A DNA stretch of 64,000 nucleotides, from positions 7,281,956 to 7,345,955 of the forward strand of contig NC_051095.1 in NCBI RefSeq assembly GCF_901709675.1. Direction: 5' to 3'. This stretch comes from Syngnathus acus. Taxonomy: Eukaryota > Chordata > Actinopteri > Syngnathiformes > Syngnathidae. Below, piece after piece: positions 35,755-48,369 of this stretch. Numbering within the stretch: the first letter of the stretch is position 1; each line of letters opens with the position of its first letter. A program made the position numbers and the translations under genes. The notes under the pieces are model-generated. The model had not been told where the DNA came from and ran no database searches. It worked only from the letters and a program-made list of their open reading frames with translations.

Positions 35755-38700
35755 CACAAACGTATGTTGAAGTGAGTTCAGAAGTTTTATCTTGCTGAAA
35801 ACTGAACATTTGAATTGGAACACAAAGCAAAAGAAATCTACAGCTCATCGCTTCAATACAATCAAACAGGTTCATCCTACAATCCTTGGGCAGCTTCAGT
35901 TTGGCTCTCCTCCAAGTGCCACATTCAGGTGTGTCTTTTTCATCACGTCGACTCATTTGCTCGCGCCTGGCCCAGGAATGTGCTGGCGAATATGAGCCGA
36001 GGAGAGTCTCCTTAAATGTGCATGGGTGTCGGCCAAAACTGAATTTTGGAAAACACCTAGCGCTCTTACGCTAGTATGATCAGGAAATTGTCCCTTAGTT
36101 GGATAATAGGTTACAAGAATTATGATACTTCATTTGTAATGAATAATTTGTGTGCCAAAATATTTCAGTAACATTTGGTGTCAAATAGTGAATATGACAG
36201 AGTCCCGTCCTTACGTGGGCCTGTGCATCCTCAATTCTCATCGCAACGGCGCTTGTGACTCACACGCCTTTCCCACACAGCCGCAACCCAAAGCGTTGGA
36301 AAATGTTGCTTTACTGCTTTCAGGTTTTCAATGACTGGGCGATGACTTGGTCAGTGGAGACATTTACGGCTGCATCGTGGTTTGAGGTTCAAGCTTTCCC
36401 TTTATTCGGCGCCCTCATTTGTTACAGCCGCATATGCATACATCCACATTCAATACCATTTGGGCAAAACATGCACATTAAGTTGTTGCAAGGATGTGCA
36501 AGCTTCAGTGCCACAATTAGAATTGAAATGGACACCAAATTGTTTGTGTCAATCTATGAATGAAAAAAAATGTTTTCTTAAAAAGGCGACCTCGAAAACC
36601 CACGGGTTGCTTCAGCAAAAATAATAGAAGAATTGGTATTAAAATAAACCAGGTAAGACAGGAAAAAGGTATTTGCAAACGGCATCACGTTAAAAAAAAA
36701 ATTGTGCGAATTATCGTGCACATTGATTTTTTTATGTACAGAAAATATTGTACCTGATTAATAATAATAATAATCAGAATTGGTTTCAAAATAAAATAGT
36801 TCTTGTTTGTTTGGATCTACTATGTATGCATATGTATAATGCAGTGTCTTACGTAGTAGATGAGCTAACGGAAATTAGCATCAATGTTTATGGTAATTCC
36901 AACCAAACCTTCAACAACTGCCACTTAAGCGCGTTTAGACCAGCAGCACATACAAGGACAGCTCACAATCAAAAACACCAAAATGTGTAGCTATTTCATT
37001 AACATTTGCTAGCTTGATGCTAAAATATGTAAGATGCCATGGACAGGCTAAATGCAATTAGCTAACTGCTACTTTACACACAGAGCACAGGAGCAGCAAC
37101 ACATATAAAAGAAAACAATATAAAACATTTATCATAGGCAAGTCTTGTATTCTCAAGAAGAATTACAATATAATATTTATTCATTGTGCATGCAGGGTGT
37201 CCGATAATACAATTTCTGCCCAGCTTGTGTTGAAAGTGTGCCTATGCGGGACGTTTGGTTTCCTGCTGCAAAGGAAAAGTGCGAGCCTGACGAGTGGAAT
37301 CGTGTAGCATCTCAGCTCGCAGCCGCCGCTGTCTCCTTGCTTATTGAGTTTGAATGCATTATTAGTCCATTTTTTCACGTTATGTCATCCAGAGCAGCAG
37401 AGATGGAGAAGGCAGTGTAGCGGGAGGCCTAGCAACAGCACAGGAGTGAGTAGCCATTGGATAGTTTGATCATCCTGAGTGGCACGGCTGTTTTTAGCAC
37501 TGAGCAACAGTCTGCCTCGGTATTGTTGGCATGGAGGGCAGCAAGAGGCCTGCTGCCGTTTTGCGCAGAAGGCCAGGAGGACGCGTTGGAGGCCTGCCTC
37601 GTGGAACGAGGAATTTACAAAATTGGTTTACCCTTCCTGTTTAATGTGTTTGCACCTGTCTGATTTAAGTGCTCGCTGCGTCTGCAGATATGATTGTGTC
37701 TTGAAATGTTGGGTGTTATTCAGATTTCCAGGAACTCAATATTTTGAACGTTGTATCACATGACCAAACAAGTAGCCACAAGGTGGCGGAGATTCCCCGG
37801 CAGACTCTTCAACTTTTCAGTGTCTCGTTGTGTGCTTTGTTTAGCGTTTGCTGGGGCATTTGCACTAACTTGTGGCTACTTGTCCGATTTTGTGATACAA
37901 CTGAGTTCCTGGAAATTTAAATAACCATATCTGCAGGCTCAGGGAAAACTTAAAACAGACAGGCTCAAGAACATAAAAAATGGAATGGTAAGGGATTAGT
38001 ATAGAATTTAATTGAATGCAATTGAGAAAATATAGTATAGCTTAATTCTCCGCAACAAGATTCTGTGCAACAACAGTGGTACCTTTTGCCCCAACGTCTG
38101 ACACATATTAAACTTGAGGTGCAATAAAAGATGGTTTGACAACACGGAGCGCTGAGATGTGACCATCTGTTTCCATTCTCCAACTTTATCTCATCAGTCT
38201 TGTTTGTTCGCCTTGTTGGCTACGAGGGAAATTTCACAAACTGCCGCAAATATTTTCGCATAGTTCAAAATGAATACATGTATTGGAGTCTTTTTTTGTT
38301 GTTGTGATTTTATTCGTAGAATTCTGATTAGGCTGCTGTTCTTGTTGCCCTGCCACACTTATCTAATATCCAAGTGAGCTTCATTGAATTCAAAAATTTC
38401 CATAAAGTTTTACTGGTGACAGGTATTTATGACATCACATCATGTACATAGGGGTCAAACGTTTACGGCAAAGTTCCCAGTGGTGCAAATAAGCTACATG
38501 TGCCCTGAGATTGGCTGGTGACCAAGTCATTGTTTACCGCACCTCTGAGCTAAGGTCACCTGAGGTCACCTGAGTCAAATTCACCAATGACGCCAGTGAG
38601 TGCTCCAGTAATTGAAAAGATTGACTTTTTTTTTTTTTCCAGCAGTACATGGCCGCAATTGTTCTTTGCTCAGGCATAACCTTTCCAAATGCGCATCTGA

Positions 38701-41700
38701 CCATGTACAATTTCCGAGACGGCTGGCGCATTGTTCATAAATTATCCAGCACAAGATCCTTGGAGACCTCATTAGTGCTTAATTTTAGCAGAACTTACAA
38801 AATGCCACCCTGTATTTAAAACCCACTTGACGCTTAGCTAACAAATCGTTCTGTTTTATGATGATCATGAAATGGCAAGTTTTATGATTATTGATGTCGG
38901 GTTGAGTCACAGATTTATTTATTTGTTGTTGTGTTTATTGTGTTCATATTTGGCACTGTGGTGTGTGTGGAGAAGTAGAAGTTCAAAAGTTGAATTATAA
39001 TCACTGTCGATGCTCATTTCTGGTAGCTGTCAATGGTTTCCTCATGTTAGCATTAAGCTAGCGGACTCACATTAGACAAAATGAAATTGTTTGATTACAT
39101 TTTGGTGTTCAAAAGTTTAATTTGCTTTAATGTGTACGTTTTACAGTAGACTTAAACTACGAGTAACACATAGTTTGACGTAAGTACACTGCCTTTTATT
39201 TGAACAACTGAGCAAAACAGTCTTTGTGTTTAAACCTCAACGTGAAGTTGTTACTGGTATCCCAGTGTTTGGCAGCAAAAGCTAAGGAATACTTATAAAA
39301 AGTGTGTTTTGATAAGTTTACACTTGTTAAAGTGTGTGGGAGGGGTAAAAGGATCTTTTCACTTTTGACAAGGAACACCAACTGGGCATTAACCCTTTAA
39401 GTTATTCTGTTAAGATTTCCAAGATCGACGACACAAGTGCTCCTTTGCTTCGAGGTAGTTTGAGCAATTTGACGCTTGAAATCAAATCTGCTCCTGTCGT
39501 GTTTATCTTTTGCGGTGGCCATAATGTTCCATAAAGCAATTTATGGTCTAGTGTTTGGAGGCTCATCAGTGTGTCGCTTTTCCTGTTCTTTTATTCAGGG
39601 TCGCTGCGCGCGAGAGAACTGCAAATACCTGCATCCTCCTCCACACCTCAAAACCCAGCTGGAGATTAACGGCAGGAACAACCTGATCCAGCAGAAGGCC
39701 GCTGCCGCCATGTTGGCTCAACAGATGCACTTCATGCTACCTGGAGCGCAACTGCAGCCTATGGTGCGTCCCCAAATACGACATTCTTATTTCTTAAAAT
39801 GTTGTGGCATTAACCCTTTTATCTCATTGGATATGGGCAGACCCACCTGACATAAGTGAAAGTCTAAATCCGGAAAAAAATCATTTGTGATGGTAATGCT
39901 AGCATATAATGCAAATCACTCTGGATGAGCTCATGGATATTAGCATCGCTATGACATCAATCTCTGTCTCTGCGAGAACGATTATTAAATCTGCAAATGT
40001 TTACACTCCGTATTTTACAGTGAAGCTCACATTTTACTACACTGAAAGTGTTCAACTGTATTTGAACGTTGTTTACTGTAAAAACATCTGCAAAATATCC
40101 CATTTACTGCAACAGAGGTTCACTGTATACTGATGTCCAACTGACCTCTCATCACTTAAAAAACTCTTAAGTTAGGGCACTCTTATGTCAAGGTGCCACT
40201 ATAAAGAATATCCTCTTTATGACATTTTTGTTTGGTGGTAATGCTGTTAGAGTTTGGACTGTACAATATGTTAATTGGCTCAGTAAATATCGTGAGGCAA
40301 TGACGTAACAAACGTCGTTTTCTCAAACCCACAGACAACGTTCTCTGTGACTCCCTCGCTGGCGAATAGTCCCAGTATGCCATTTAGTCCCTACCTAAAC
40401 CACATGGGCCCGAGCATGGGCTTGATGCCTGACCTGCTGCCCAGCACTCCCCTGCTGGTCCCTGGAAGTCCAACCGGCCTGTCTGCCATGGGCAATGCTG
40501 CGGCCCCGCCCAAACACTCCCGCACCGATAAGCTGGAGGTATGGCACCGATGTGTTCCTTTGGCGCACATTGAAAGGTAAACACGGGTCGCGGTTTGTCG
40601 CAGGTTTGTCGCGAATTCCAGCGTGGGAACTGCACTCGCGGGGAGAGCGACTGTCGCTATGCGCACCCCCTAGAGGCCGCCATGGTGGATTGCAATGAGA
40701 ACTGTGTGATCGTTTGCATGGACTACGTGAAGGGACGCTGCGGCCGGGACAAGTGCAAATACTTTCACCCTCCTACTCACCTGCAGGCCAGGATCAAGGC
40801 TGGACACAATACGGCTTCTGCCGCCTTGGTGAGTCAACACCATAAGGAGAGCGCTATTTAGGGGCTCAGTTTGTCAATGCGATTAGATTCAAACCCTGTG
40901 ACAATGTGCTGCTACACATAGGGTTAGGGTTAGGCATATAGAAAAAAAATTTAAATTTTTTTTATCACATCTGCCTGTTTTAATTCTAGCCTTATCCCTA
41001 AAGTCAGTTGAGGTCACATGAGCGCTAATATTACACTGCAGCGTCCTCTGGTGGCCATTTTTTTTTTTTTAAACATAAGCGTATATTTTACATTCACTCC
41101 GTTCAAGGTTTACTTTGAAACTAACAAGTACAACAAAAGAGGATTATACATTGTTCATTCAAATACCAAGAACTCTTCCATCACCATTCATTCATATGAT
41201 TTTGAAAGTGGAGCTACTCTAATGCTATTTGATGCTCCGCGGTGGGTGTGGTCAGGGTGTTCCGGCAGGAGGCGTGCAGTCGCTACCAAAGAGGCAAATG
41301 TTGGACAAGAGCAACGGCGCCCCCGTCTTCAACCCCAACATGTTCCACTACCAGCAGGCCCTTGCCAGCATGCAGCTGCAGCAGCCGGCCTTCATCCCCA
41401 CTGGTGAGTGAGCAGCTGCGGCGCAGGCCCCTCAAAAAAGGCATTGTTTTTCCCCCTCACAATCCCTACGCCGATCAAACATGTAACTCGTAGTCCATTT
41501 TGAATACAATTGTCAGATATTGCCGTCTGATCACATTGTATGACTATTTGTTGCTAAACTTAATACTTTGGCTTTTATTTTGTTTGCATGTCCGGCGATA
41601 CGCCTAAAATCATCCTGCCAATGTGGCTTCACCTGTTGCCATGGTAACCGTCTCATTCCTGTTCCTCCCCTCATCCTCATCTTCTTGTCTGCCTGAATAA

Positions 41701-42509
41701 AAGTTACCATGATGCACGGCGCCCCCGCCTCCTCCTCCGCCGTTTCGTCGGCCTCCAGCGCAGTCGCCGATGTTCCTTTCACTGAATCCGCCACCTCCGA
41801 TCAGGTTTGCCCTTGTCTTGTCTTTTAATTCGACTCTTTAGTATGGAAAGCCCTTCAAGCATTTATTCCTTTTCATTTCATATCTTCATATTTTTTTGAA
41901 CTCTTAGGATGTATATAGGAAGGAATGACTGGGGAATTGTAGTTTCATGTACTACATCAATTTTACGTCGTCCTCATTTAGTGAGGACTAAGTTAACGTT
42001 ATACTCAGTGGTTTGGAACAAAATGTTAGCTGTGTTAGAAGTTTGTCGAAATGTTTGCTCCTCTTTGTTCACTTAATGTGTCATTTGATCATATGAGTGT
42101 TACTGGCCGTCCCATCCGGCCTTCTTTTATTGCTTCCTCCTCATCTTACCATTATTCAGACGTTAGATAAAACAGAAAACATGTTCATCTTGCTAATGCT
42201 AAGTACAAGCCACAATAATGTTAGCTAACCACTGACCATGGATGTGCGCGTGTTTAGCTGAACACACGTTAAATGGCAACAGCTAGCTCCTCAGTTGTGC
42301 CTTTTTGCGCCTTTTCTATATTTAAGGAATAACAACTTCTCTCCTCTTTGTGTCTCCCAGTAGAGCTTTCTGAACTTGTGACTCCCGATCCGGTGGAGCT
42401 CCAGTGCATCCCCATGAATATGGAGGCCCACCTGTATCCTGTTCCCAAACTGCTGATGGGGGCTCTCGTGGCCTTGGATTCAGTAAGCCTTTCTCCAAAT
42501 GCTACTTAA
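34927..42509 (+). CDS. mbnl3: Muscleblind-like RNA-binding splicing regulator (mbnl3; MBNL2 not excluded)
   Basis: Nuclear and cytoplasmic regulator of alternative splicing that binds YGCY motifs in pre-mRNA. Coding exons: 34,927-35,100; 39,599-39,763; 40,335-40,538; 40,604-40,828; 41,256-41,403; 41,704-41,804 (alternative); and a last exon from 42,361. All junctions are GT-AG and in frame. Four CCCH zinc fingers are intact: C19-C27-C34-H38, C53-C61-C66-H70, C183-C191-C198-H202 and C219-C227-C232-H236, in the paired CX7CX6CX3H then CX7CX4CX3H arrangement diagnostic of the family. The Pro/Ser/Met-rich linker (residues 114-181) is typical. With exon 6 the protein is 339 residues, stopping at 42,361-42,363; without it, 354 residues, stopping at 42,507-42,509. 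I saw no equivalent of the 54-nt nuclear-localisation cassette exon of MBNL1/2. The mbnl3 name rests mainly on the adjacent rap2c; phrases such as [12 protein letters not shown] and FIPTG also resemble MBNL2. Confidence 0.93.
35650..35755 (+). mobile_element. Non-LTR retrotransposon 3' tail followed by (CT)n
   Basis: The phrase ctgaatttcctaacggggatcaataaagt is the 3' tail of a widespread fish LINE group (RTE-like by recall). It runs directly into about seventeen CT units (35,720-35,751), which probably grew from the element's 3' simple repeat. Confidence 0.65.
37682..37936. mobile_element. Imperfect fold-back (hairpin) element in mbnl3 intron 1
   Basis: The left arm reads tctgcagatatgattgtg, then atttccaggaactca, tgtatcaca and caagtagccacaaggt. 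The right arm is its reverse complement in the same order (acttgtggctacttg, tgtgatacaactgagttcc, tggaaattta, atatctgcagg). The arms are about 70-110 bases with indels around a ~75-base loop, consistent with a MITE-like element. No clear target duplication was identified. Confidence 0.75.
39764..40334 (+). other. mbnl3: mbnl3 intron 2
   Basis: A 571-bp AT-rich intron between ATG|gtgcgt and aacccacag|ACAACG. No other feature is seen. Confidence 0.85.
40539..40603 (+). other. mbnl3: mbnl3 intron 3, very short (65 bp)
   Basis: The boundaries are GGAG|gtatgg and gtcgcag|GTTTGT. Both reading frames continue perfectly into the third zinc finger. This is close to the minimal workable intron length in vertebrates. 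Confidence 0.9.
40829..41255 (+). other. mbnl3: mbnl3 intron 4
   Basis: A 427-bp intron between CCTTG|gtgagt and tggtcag|GGTGTT. In MBNL1 and MBNL2 the alternative 54-nt exon with a nuclear-localisation signal lies in this general region; I do not see a matching in-frame exon here. A T-run lies at about 41,058-41,070. Confidence 0.8.
41704..41804 (+). CDS. mbnl3: mbnl3 alternative exon 6 (101 nt, frame-changing)
   Basis: Encodes [20 protein letters not shown] then [14 protein letters not shown], matching the conserved MMHGA...SVPFA...NQ region near the MBNL C-terminus. It is preceded by a pyrimidine-rich tract ending aataaaag and followed by GATCAG|gtttgc. Because its length is 3n+2, inclusion or skipping changes the frame of the last exon. 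The MBNL1 95-nt exon behaves in the same frame-switching way, so alternative use here is plausible but not shown by DNA. Confidence 0.8.
41805..42360 (+). other. mbnl3: mbnl3 intron 6
   Basis: A 556-bp intron between GATCAG|gtttgc and gtgtctcccag|TAGAGC. No other exon with a typical MBNL C-terminal phrase is seen in it. Confidence 0.7.
42361..42509 (+). CDS. mbnl3: mbnl3 last coding exon with two possible C-termini
   Basis: The acceptor ctctttgtgtctcccag ends at 42,360. In the exon-6-included frame the first codon is TAG, so the protein ends ...ATSDQ. In the exon-6-skipped frame the exon reads [21 protein letters not shown], then [20 protein letters not shown], ending VSLSPNAT and TAA at 42,507. 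The second frame is long and not low-complexity, but I do not recognise it from other MBNL proteins. A good donor-like site, TTCA|gtaagc, at 42,483 means the exon might also be internal. Confidence 0.55.
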
Positions 42510-45500
42510 GGCCCTACCCAACCCCTCCAAAAAAAAGAAAAGACAAATGTGTGCCTCTTTAACTGCACGCCAACTTTAGAGGTTGCGCCCAAGAGACGCC
42601 ACCTTCTTCTCAGCCATAATAACCGACACCTTAAAAGTGCACCAGATGTGCATGCTAACTGAGCCGGAACAAGAGTTGGCTAAGTCCATTTTTGTTTTTT
42701 TGCAGGAAAGGGATTTAAAGTTTTATGGTGGTGGACATTGATTTTTTTTTTTTATAATTTATCATTTTTTGACAGAAATGGTTCTTGTTCTTACATTTTA
42801 CATTATAATTTTGGACTGACCATTTTATATATTCATATGAGATCATATTGTGACATTGTAATCCACGACCAAGAGACTGTCATCATCTTCAATGTCATAG
42901 TATCATCTCGATCAGAAGTGATAAAAAGTCAAAATATGTTCTCCTTAGAAAACTAAGGGGTAAATGTGGGGAAAACAGATTAAAATATAATATAAATAAA
43001 TATTGGGGGTAAAAAAATATCAACTGTACTTTGCAGTTGTTATACCACTAATCACCACTAAATAGCACACACGCCTACTTTCTTTTGATTCTTCTACAAA
43101 TCTTGGAAGCTCACTTTTGAAGCTACAGAAATGAAAGTTGGCCCAGTGTTTCACTGGTAGCTTCAGAAACGCGCTAATAGCAATTGTGGACTTGAAAACT
43201 TGATTTTGACCAGTATTCATCTGAATATGACAACAATGGCGTTAGCCCACTCTGGTTCTTGGTAGCTCAACAAAATATAAGACACAGACAAAGAAGAGGA
43301 AAGGATAGTTAGACTCATCTCAAAGCCAACCTTGTGAATGTTGATAACCAACGGAGGGAAGATGGAGACGAGTTGAATGACAGACTTCTGACAAACTATC
43401 ACAATGTGTTTGCGGATGGCCTTGCGTGTAAATCCTTCTACGTTTCATTTGTGCGATATTCACTTGTGCTTATAATGTTGACTTCATTGGGATTTTAATT
43501 TTAGCTGCAGAGGAGACGTCATGCAAACGCAAAACAATGTTCAGGGAACACACACTCACTGTCATATATTTAAAAAAAAAAAAAAACGAAAGTATATGGG
43601 ATTGGTAAAAAGCCATGATATCGAGAGATTATCAATAATGAAAAAAAGTATTTATCCTGTATGACAGTGGTGCTCAAACCCCTGCTGTATAAAAAAAAAA
43701 AAAAACTAAGATGAATAGAAAAGAATTTGATCATAATAGATCACATATAAATGATAACTACTGTAGTCGTAAAAAATGATGGCAGGTGCAGAAATGATTG
43801 TGTTAGACTTTTATTGCATTGTTATTATTATTGTTGTTGTTGTTTTTATACTTGAAAGGCAGTTAAGAATGTTGACTTGTTACTTCCAACATTGCCTGGA
43901 CAGTTGGACCAGTTTAAGTGGATTGGTTCTATTTTCCTACGGGAAAGTTATGTTGAAAAAAGCCTCCATTATAGTTGTGTACAGCTAAAAAAAAAAAAAA
44001 AAAAGCCATTCACAGTAACGTTTGTGTTTCACTCAAAGTCTATCTATAAACATATCCTACTATATACACAACAATAGAATACTGAATCATTCAATCATCA
44101 TCAATTAACTGATCACACGGGTGACATTATGACAACGGTTTTGTGTTCAATGAAGATTGTAAAAGCTACATTTTGGTCTCAAGACAAAAAAAAAAAAAGT
44201 GACTTTACCATGCTGACGTTAGACTGAATGCAAACACTTCAATCGGGCCAAAGTCATCCACTATTATATGCAAGGAACTGCACCATTTAATGCAATGCTG
44301 GATTCAAATGTACATATTCACTTTTTAAATGTCATTTTCATTCTGTTTCAAAAGTTTTGGGGTTGAATGTTTGACATCATAGAATCCATTCCTGTGTTTG
44401 ATGGCTCTCAAAGGGCGCTTGAAACTTGAAACAAGATCCCATCGTTTTGTCAAAAGACTTTAAAGATGAACAAAATTTACAAAGGAATTGTTTTAGTTGG
44501 GTGGACATTGTGTGTCAATTGTAGCTTGCAAAATCCCTTCAATCTAAATTGTAACGTGCCTCTTTCAAATGGATTCATTGTCCCTATACCTTAAGATGAA
44601 ATGTTGGATTTTGTTTTCACGCATTACATGAGAACACTTTTTAAGGCAGCTGTGCTGTTTTATTGAGTGTCAGTGTGGTAGGTTAGTATGTGCTGAAGAA
44701 CGGCATAGGAGGCGTTTTAATAAATCATGTCTCGGTTTTGGTGAATGTATCCAACCCTTGGATGCAAATAGTGGCCCTGTAAAAGATGCTGACATGGATT
44801 TGTTTATGAAATCACTTTGTTGCCACGCAGAAAAGACGATATAATTTTATTTATATAGCATTGGTCGATGTATCAGGGAGCTAATGGGGATTTTTGAAGT
44901 CAATACTGTATTTTTGTTTAAAAAACAAAAATATAAACAGTGGTGACAGACAGTCCACAAGTCTCCTTTTTTGGGGGGTAGGGTCGCTCGCTGTGCTGGC
45001 CGATGTCCATCCTCTACGAATGTGTGACCTTCACCTTGTTTGCACTTATGTACATATTAGAGAACTGTCTGACTATCCCTCCAAATGTTTATTTTGAATA
45101 AATTTAGACAAAAGCGTCTAATATAATCGTCAACCAGTGTATTGTTAATATTACTGTACGTCTATTGAGTACAGTGGAACGCTTTTACCTAATATTCTTT
45201 TCTTTAAGTGTGTATTATTTTTGGGCTTATGTAATGCTTGTTTTTTTTTTTTTTTAAAAGAGGCTGTTAAATTTGAATCAAATCCTACGTTGGTGTCAAA
45301 TAATTGAGAGGTATTTGAAAACTCAACGACTGTTCTCTAGCAATATGACTAAAATGTAAGTTGGACATGTTGTAGCCTATTGCTAATCTATGCTAGCGCA
45401 TAAGTAAAGTTCTAATTACGGTAAATATTTGTATTTTCTTTAATGCCTTGCTTATTTAATGAATTGGTGGGGGTGGGCATTTGACAGTAGCAACATAACT

Positions 45501-46079
45501 CGAATATGTGCTTTATTTGGTAGCCTCTCACTTATGTATGCTAACCTAAAGTCAGAATCAGTGTAAATAGACGTACGAAAAACATCTTTAGGCCAGGATG
45601 TAGCCAGCAAACTACCTGAAATTCATTGCATGCACGGCCAACGTGTTGATCATTTGCCTCATAGGACCCCTTGGTAGCTGTTGCTGGCGGGGGGCTAGTG
45701 GGGGACTCCCGAGAGACGGTTGATATTAGTCCATATCAACGACATCACTAGAGTGGGGGTGTCAGAAACACTAAATTGAGCACGTTCTCCCAAAACTTTG
45801 AATTTTACTCTGCGTTTTCGCTACAGTTTCGTTTTTGAAGTTCGCAGCGTTTAGATGTCCGCTCTTTCTTTTTTTGCTCCTGCAGCCTGCTGTTTTGTTT
45901 CAATAGCGCTGCCCCCGGCTAGAGTGAGTCATCCTGATGAATTGTTTCACAGCCCTCCAACATATGAACACTAGTGCTGACAGGGAAGGGATGGAAAGCC
46001 ATTTGATCATTTAGCCCGTATCTTTGAGGCCCAGGTTAAGTAAGCTGCTTGTCCTCATAAATAAGACAGCATAGTGCAC
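42510..46079 (+). other. mbnl3: Probable mbnl3 3'UTR and downstream AT-rich DNA
   Basis: No further coding exon is recognised. MBNL genes usually have multi-kilobase 3'UTRs, and this AT-rich stretch with long A/T runs fits that. A candidate poly(A) signal aataaa is at about 45,099 (tattttgaataaattt). Short frames here lack domains. Confidence 0.45.
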
Positions 46080-46985
46080 TAGTAGAACAACGGTGTCTTA
46101 CTAGTAGTACGAATTTTTGGATGACTAATGCCTGCTGGTACACCATACAATTAAACTGGTACCCCATGTAAACAACTGTGCTAAATTAGTAACACCACTA
46201 GAAACTAGTACACCCTTTGTACTCAATAAGAAGACTTTTTAGTGAACTAGTACAATGACTGTGCCTTACTAATAATCTTTTTCCTACCACTAGTTCCACT
46301 TTTGACCTCTTGTGCCCAATTAAACCTTACTGATAAATGACTGCTGTGCTAGTAATACTACTAGGTCCAAATTATAGGCATGTCATGCACTAGTAGCCTA
46401 CTGAACCCTACTAGTAGACAAATGGCCTGTTATTGAGCAGAAATGTCATACAGCAACTCGTGGTCTCTACTAATGTACTGAATTGTCTTGATGCACTTGA
46501 TATCAGCTGAGTGTCCATGTACTAGTAGGCCAAACATGGCACTAGTAGTGACAGAAAAAGATTACCGAATCGCTAATCATTTTAATCGTGCACCCTAGTT
46601 CTACTGGTGTGCCGAAATGTCACACTGCATTGGTGGGGAAAACATTCCTACTAAGACACAGTCATTCTACCAGTGCGCTGAATTTTTTTACTAGTGAGTG
46701 CATACCAGTCCATGGACTTTAACTAGTAGTTCAACTTTGACATACTTGTAGAACTTTGTGCTATTAGTGCAGCAAAACTTCACGAATTGATAATTGGGTG
46801 CTATTAGTTTATTAGTTCTGCTATGATGTAAAATTCTACCATTACTGTTAACGTCCTGTGCTTCACTAGTAGTACACAGACTAGTCAACTAGTGTAGTTT
46901 TGCCTCACTGATAGCATAGTTGTCCTAATAGTATGTCAAACTTGTCCTGCGACTGAGACAAAGTAGTAGCACGCAGAACTATGTG
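46080..46985. repeat. ACTAGTA-rich degenerate repeat block (largest copy)
   Basis: The words actagtag, ctagtac, ttagtaac, tactagtagg and close variants recur every 20-60 bases over about 900 bases. Diverged copies of the same block lie at 52,100-52,270, 53,340-53,790 and 61,110-61,660. For example, tgtactagtaggccaaa with atggcactag here matches tgtactagtaggccaga with gtggcacta at about 61,493. It is noncoding and has no clear unit length. Confidence 0.65.
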
Positions 46986-47275
46986 TGCCTTTAGGACACA
47001 GTAGTGGTTTTCTGTTCATATTGTCTGTTTATTTTGATACTTGTGTCCAAAATATTCAAGGAACATACCAAGTTGTAGTTGGGAAGTTTGAGAATAAGCC
47101 ATATACAAGGAAAAACTGCTGTTTATTGTTTGCCTCAGTTTCTTCTTCTTGTGCTTTTTACATGCCACGCTACTTGTCAGTTGTATACATTGTTGTTATG
47201 ATTGTTATTATGACGAAGGTACCGTGCCTATTATTCTGCACTTTCTGTTTGACCTTTAATAAATACACATTGTGA
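46986..47275 (+). terminator. mbnl3: Possible distal mbnl3 3'UTR end with poly(A) signal
   Basis: Repeat-free T-rich sequence leads to ctttaataaatacacattgtg (aataaa at about 47,261), followed by a GT/T-rich element, ggtggtgtttcttccattgtttgtg. This is a textbook arrangement for cleavage and polyadenylation. Assignment to mbnl3 is inferred from strand and position. Confidence 0.5.
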
Positions 47276-47354
47276 TCTCAGGGTGGTGTTTCTTCCATTG
47301 TTTGTGCCACTTCTTTTGTATGTTTGCGATCGTTTGTGAGTGACCAAATCTAGG

Positions 47355-48365
<1,011 letters not shown>

Positions 48366-48369
48366 CGGG

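Larger units (their letters stand above)
35101..39598 (+). other. mbnl3: mbnl3 intron 1 (4.5 kb)
   Basis: Bounded by CAAG|gtaaac and ttattcag|GGTCGC. It holds a LINE-tail plus CT repeat at 35,650-35,755, a fold-back element at 37,682-37,936, and a repeat-like segment at 38,395-38,600 with duplicated taaggtcacctgaggtcacc. No other exon is recognised; the small frames here lack domains. Confidence 0.85.

Noticed and set aside
42316-42363. Alternative acceptor ctcctcag upstream of the last mbnl3 exon giving a C-terminus ending in CVSQ
   Set aside because: The peptide vaguely resembles the usual VSQM/VTQM ending, but the acceptor is weaker than tgtctcccag and the intervening peptide does not match the family.
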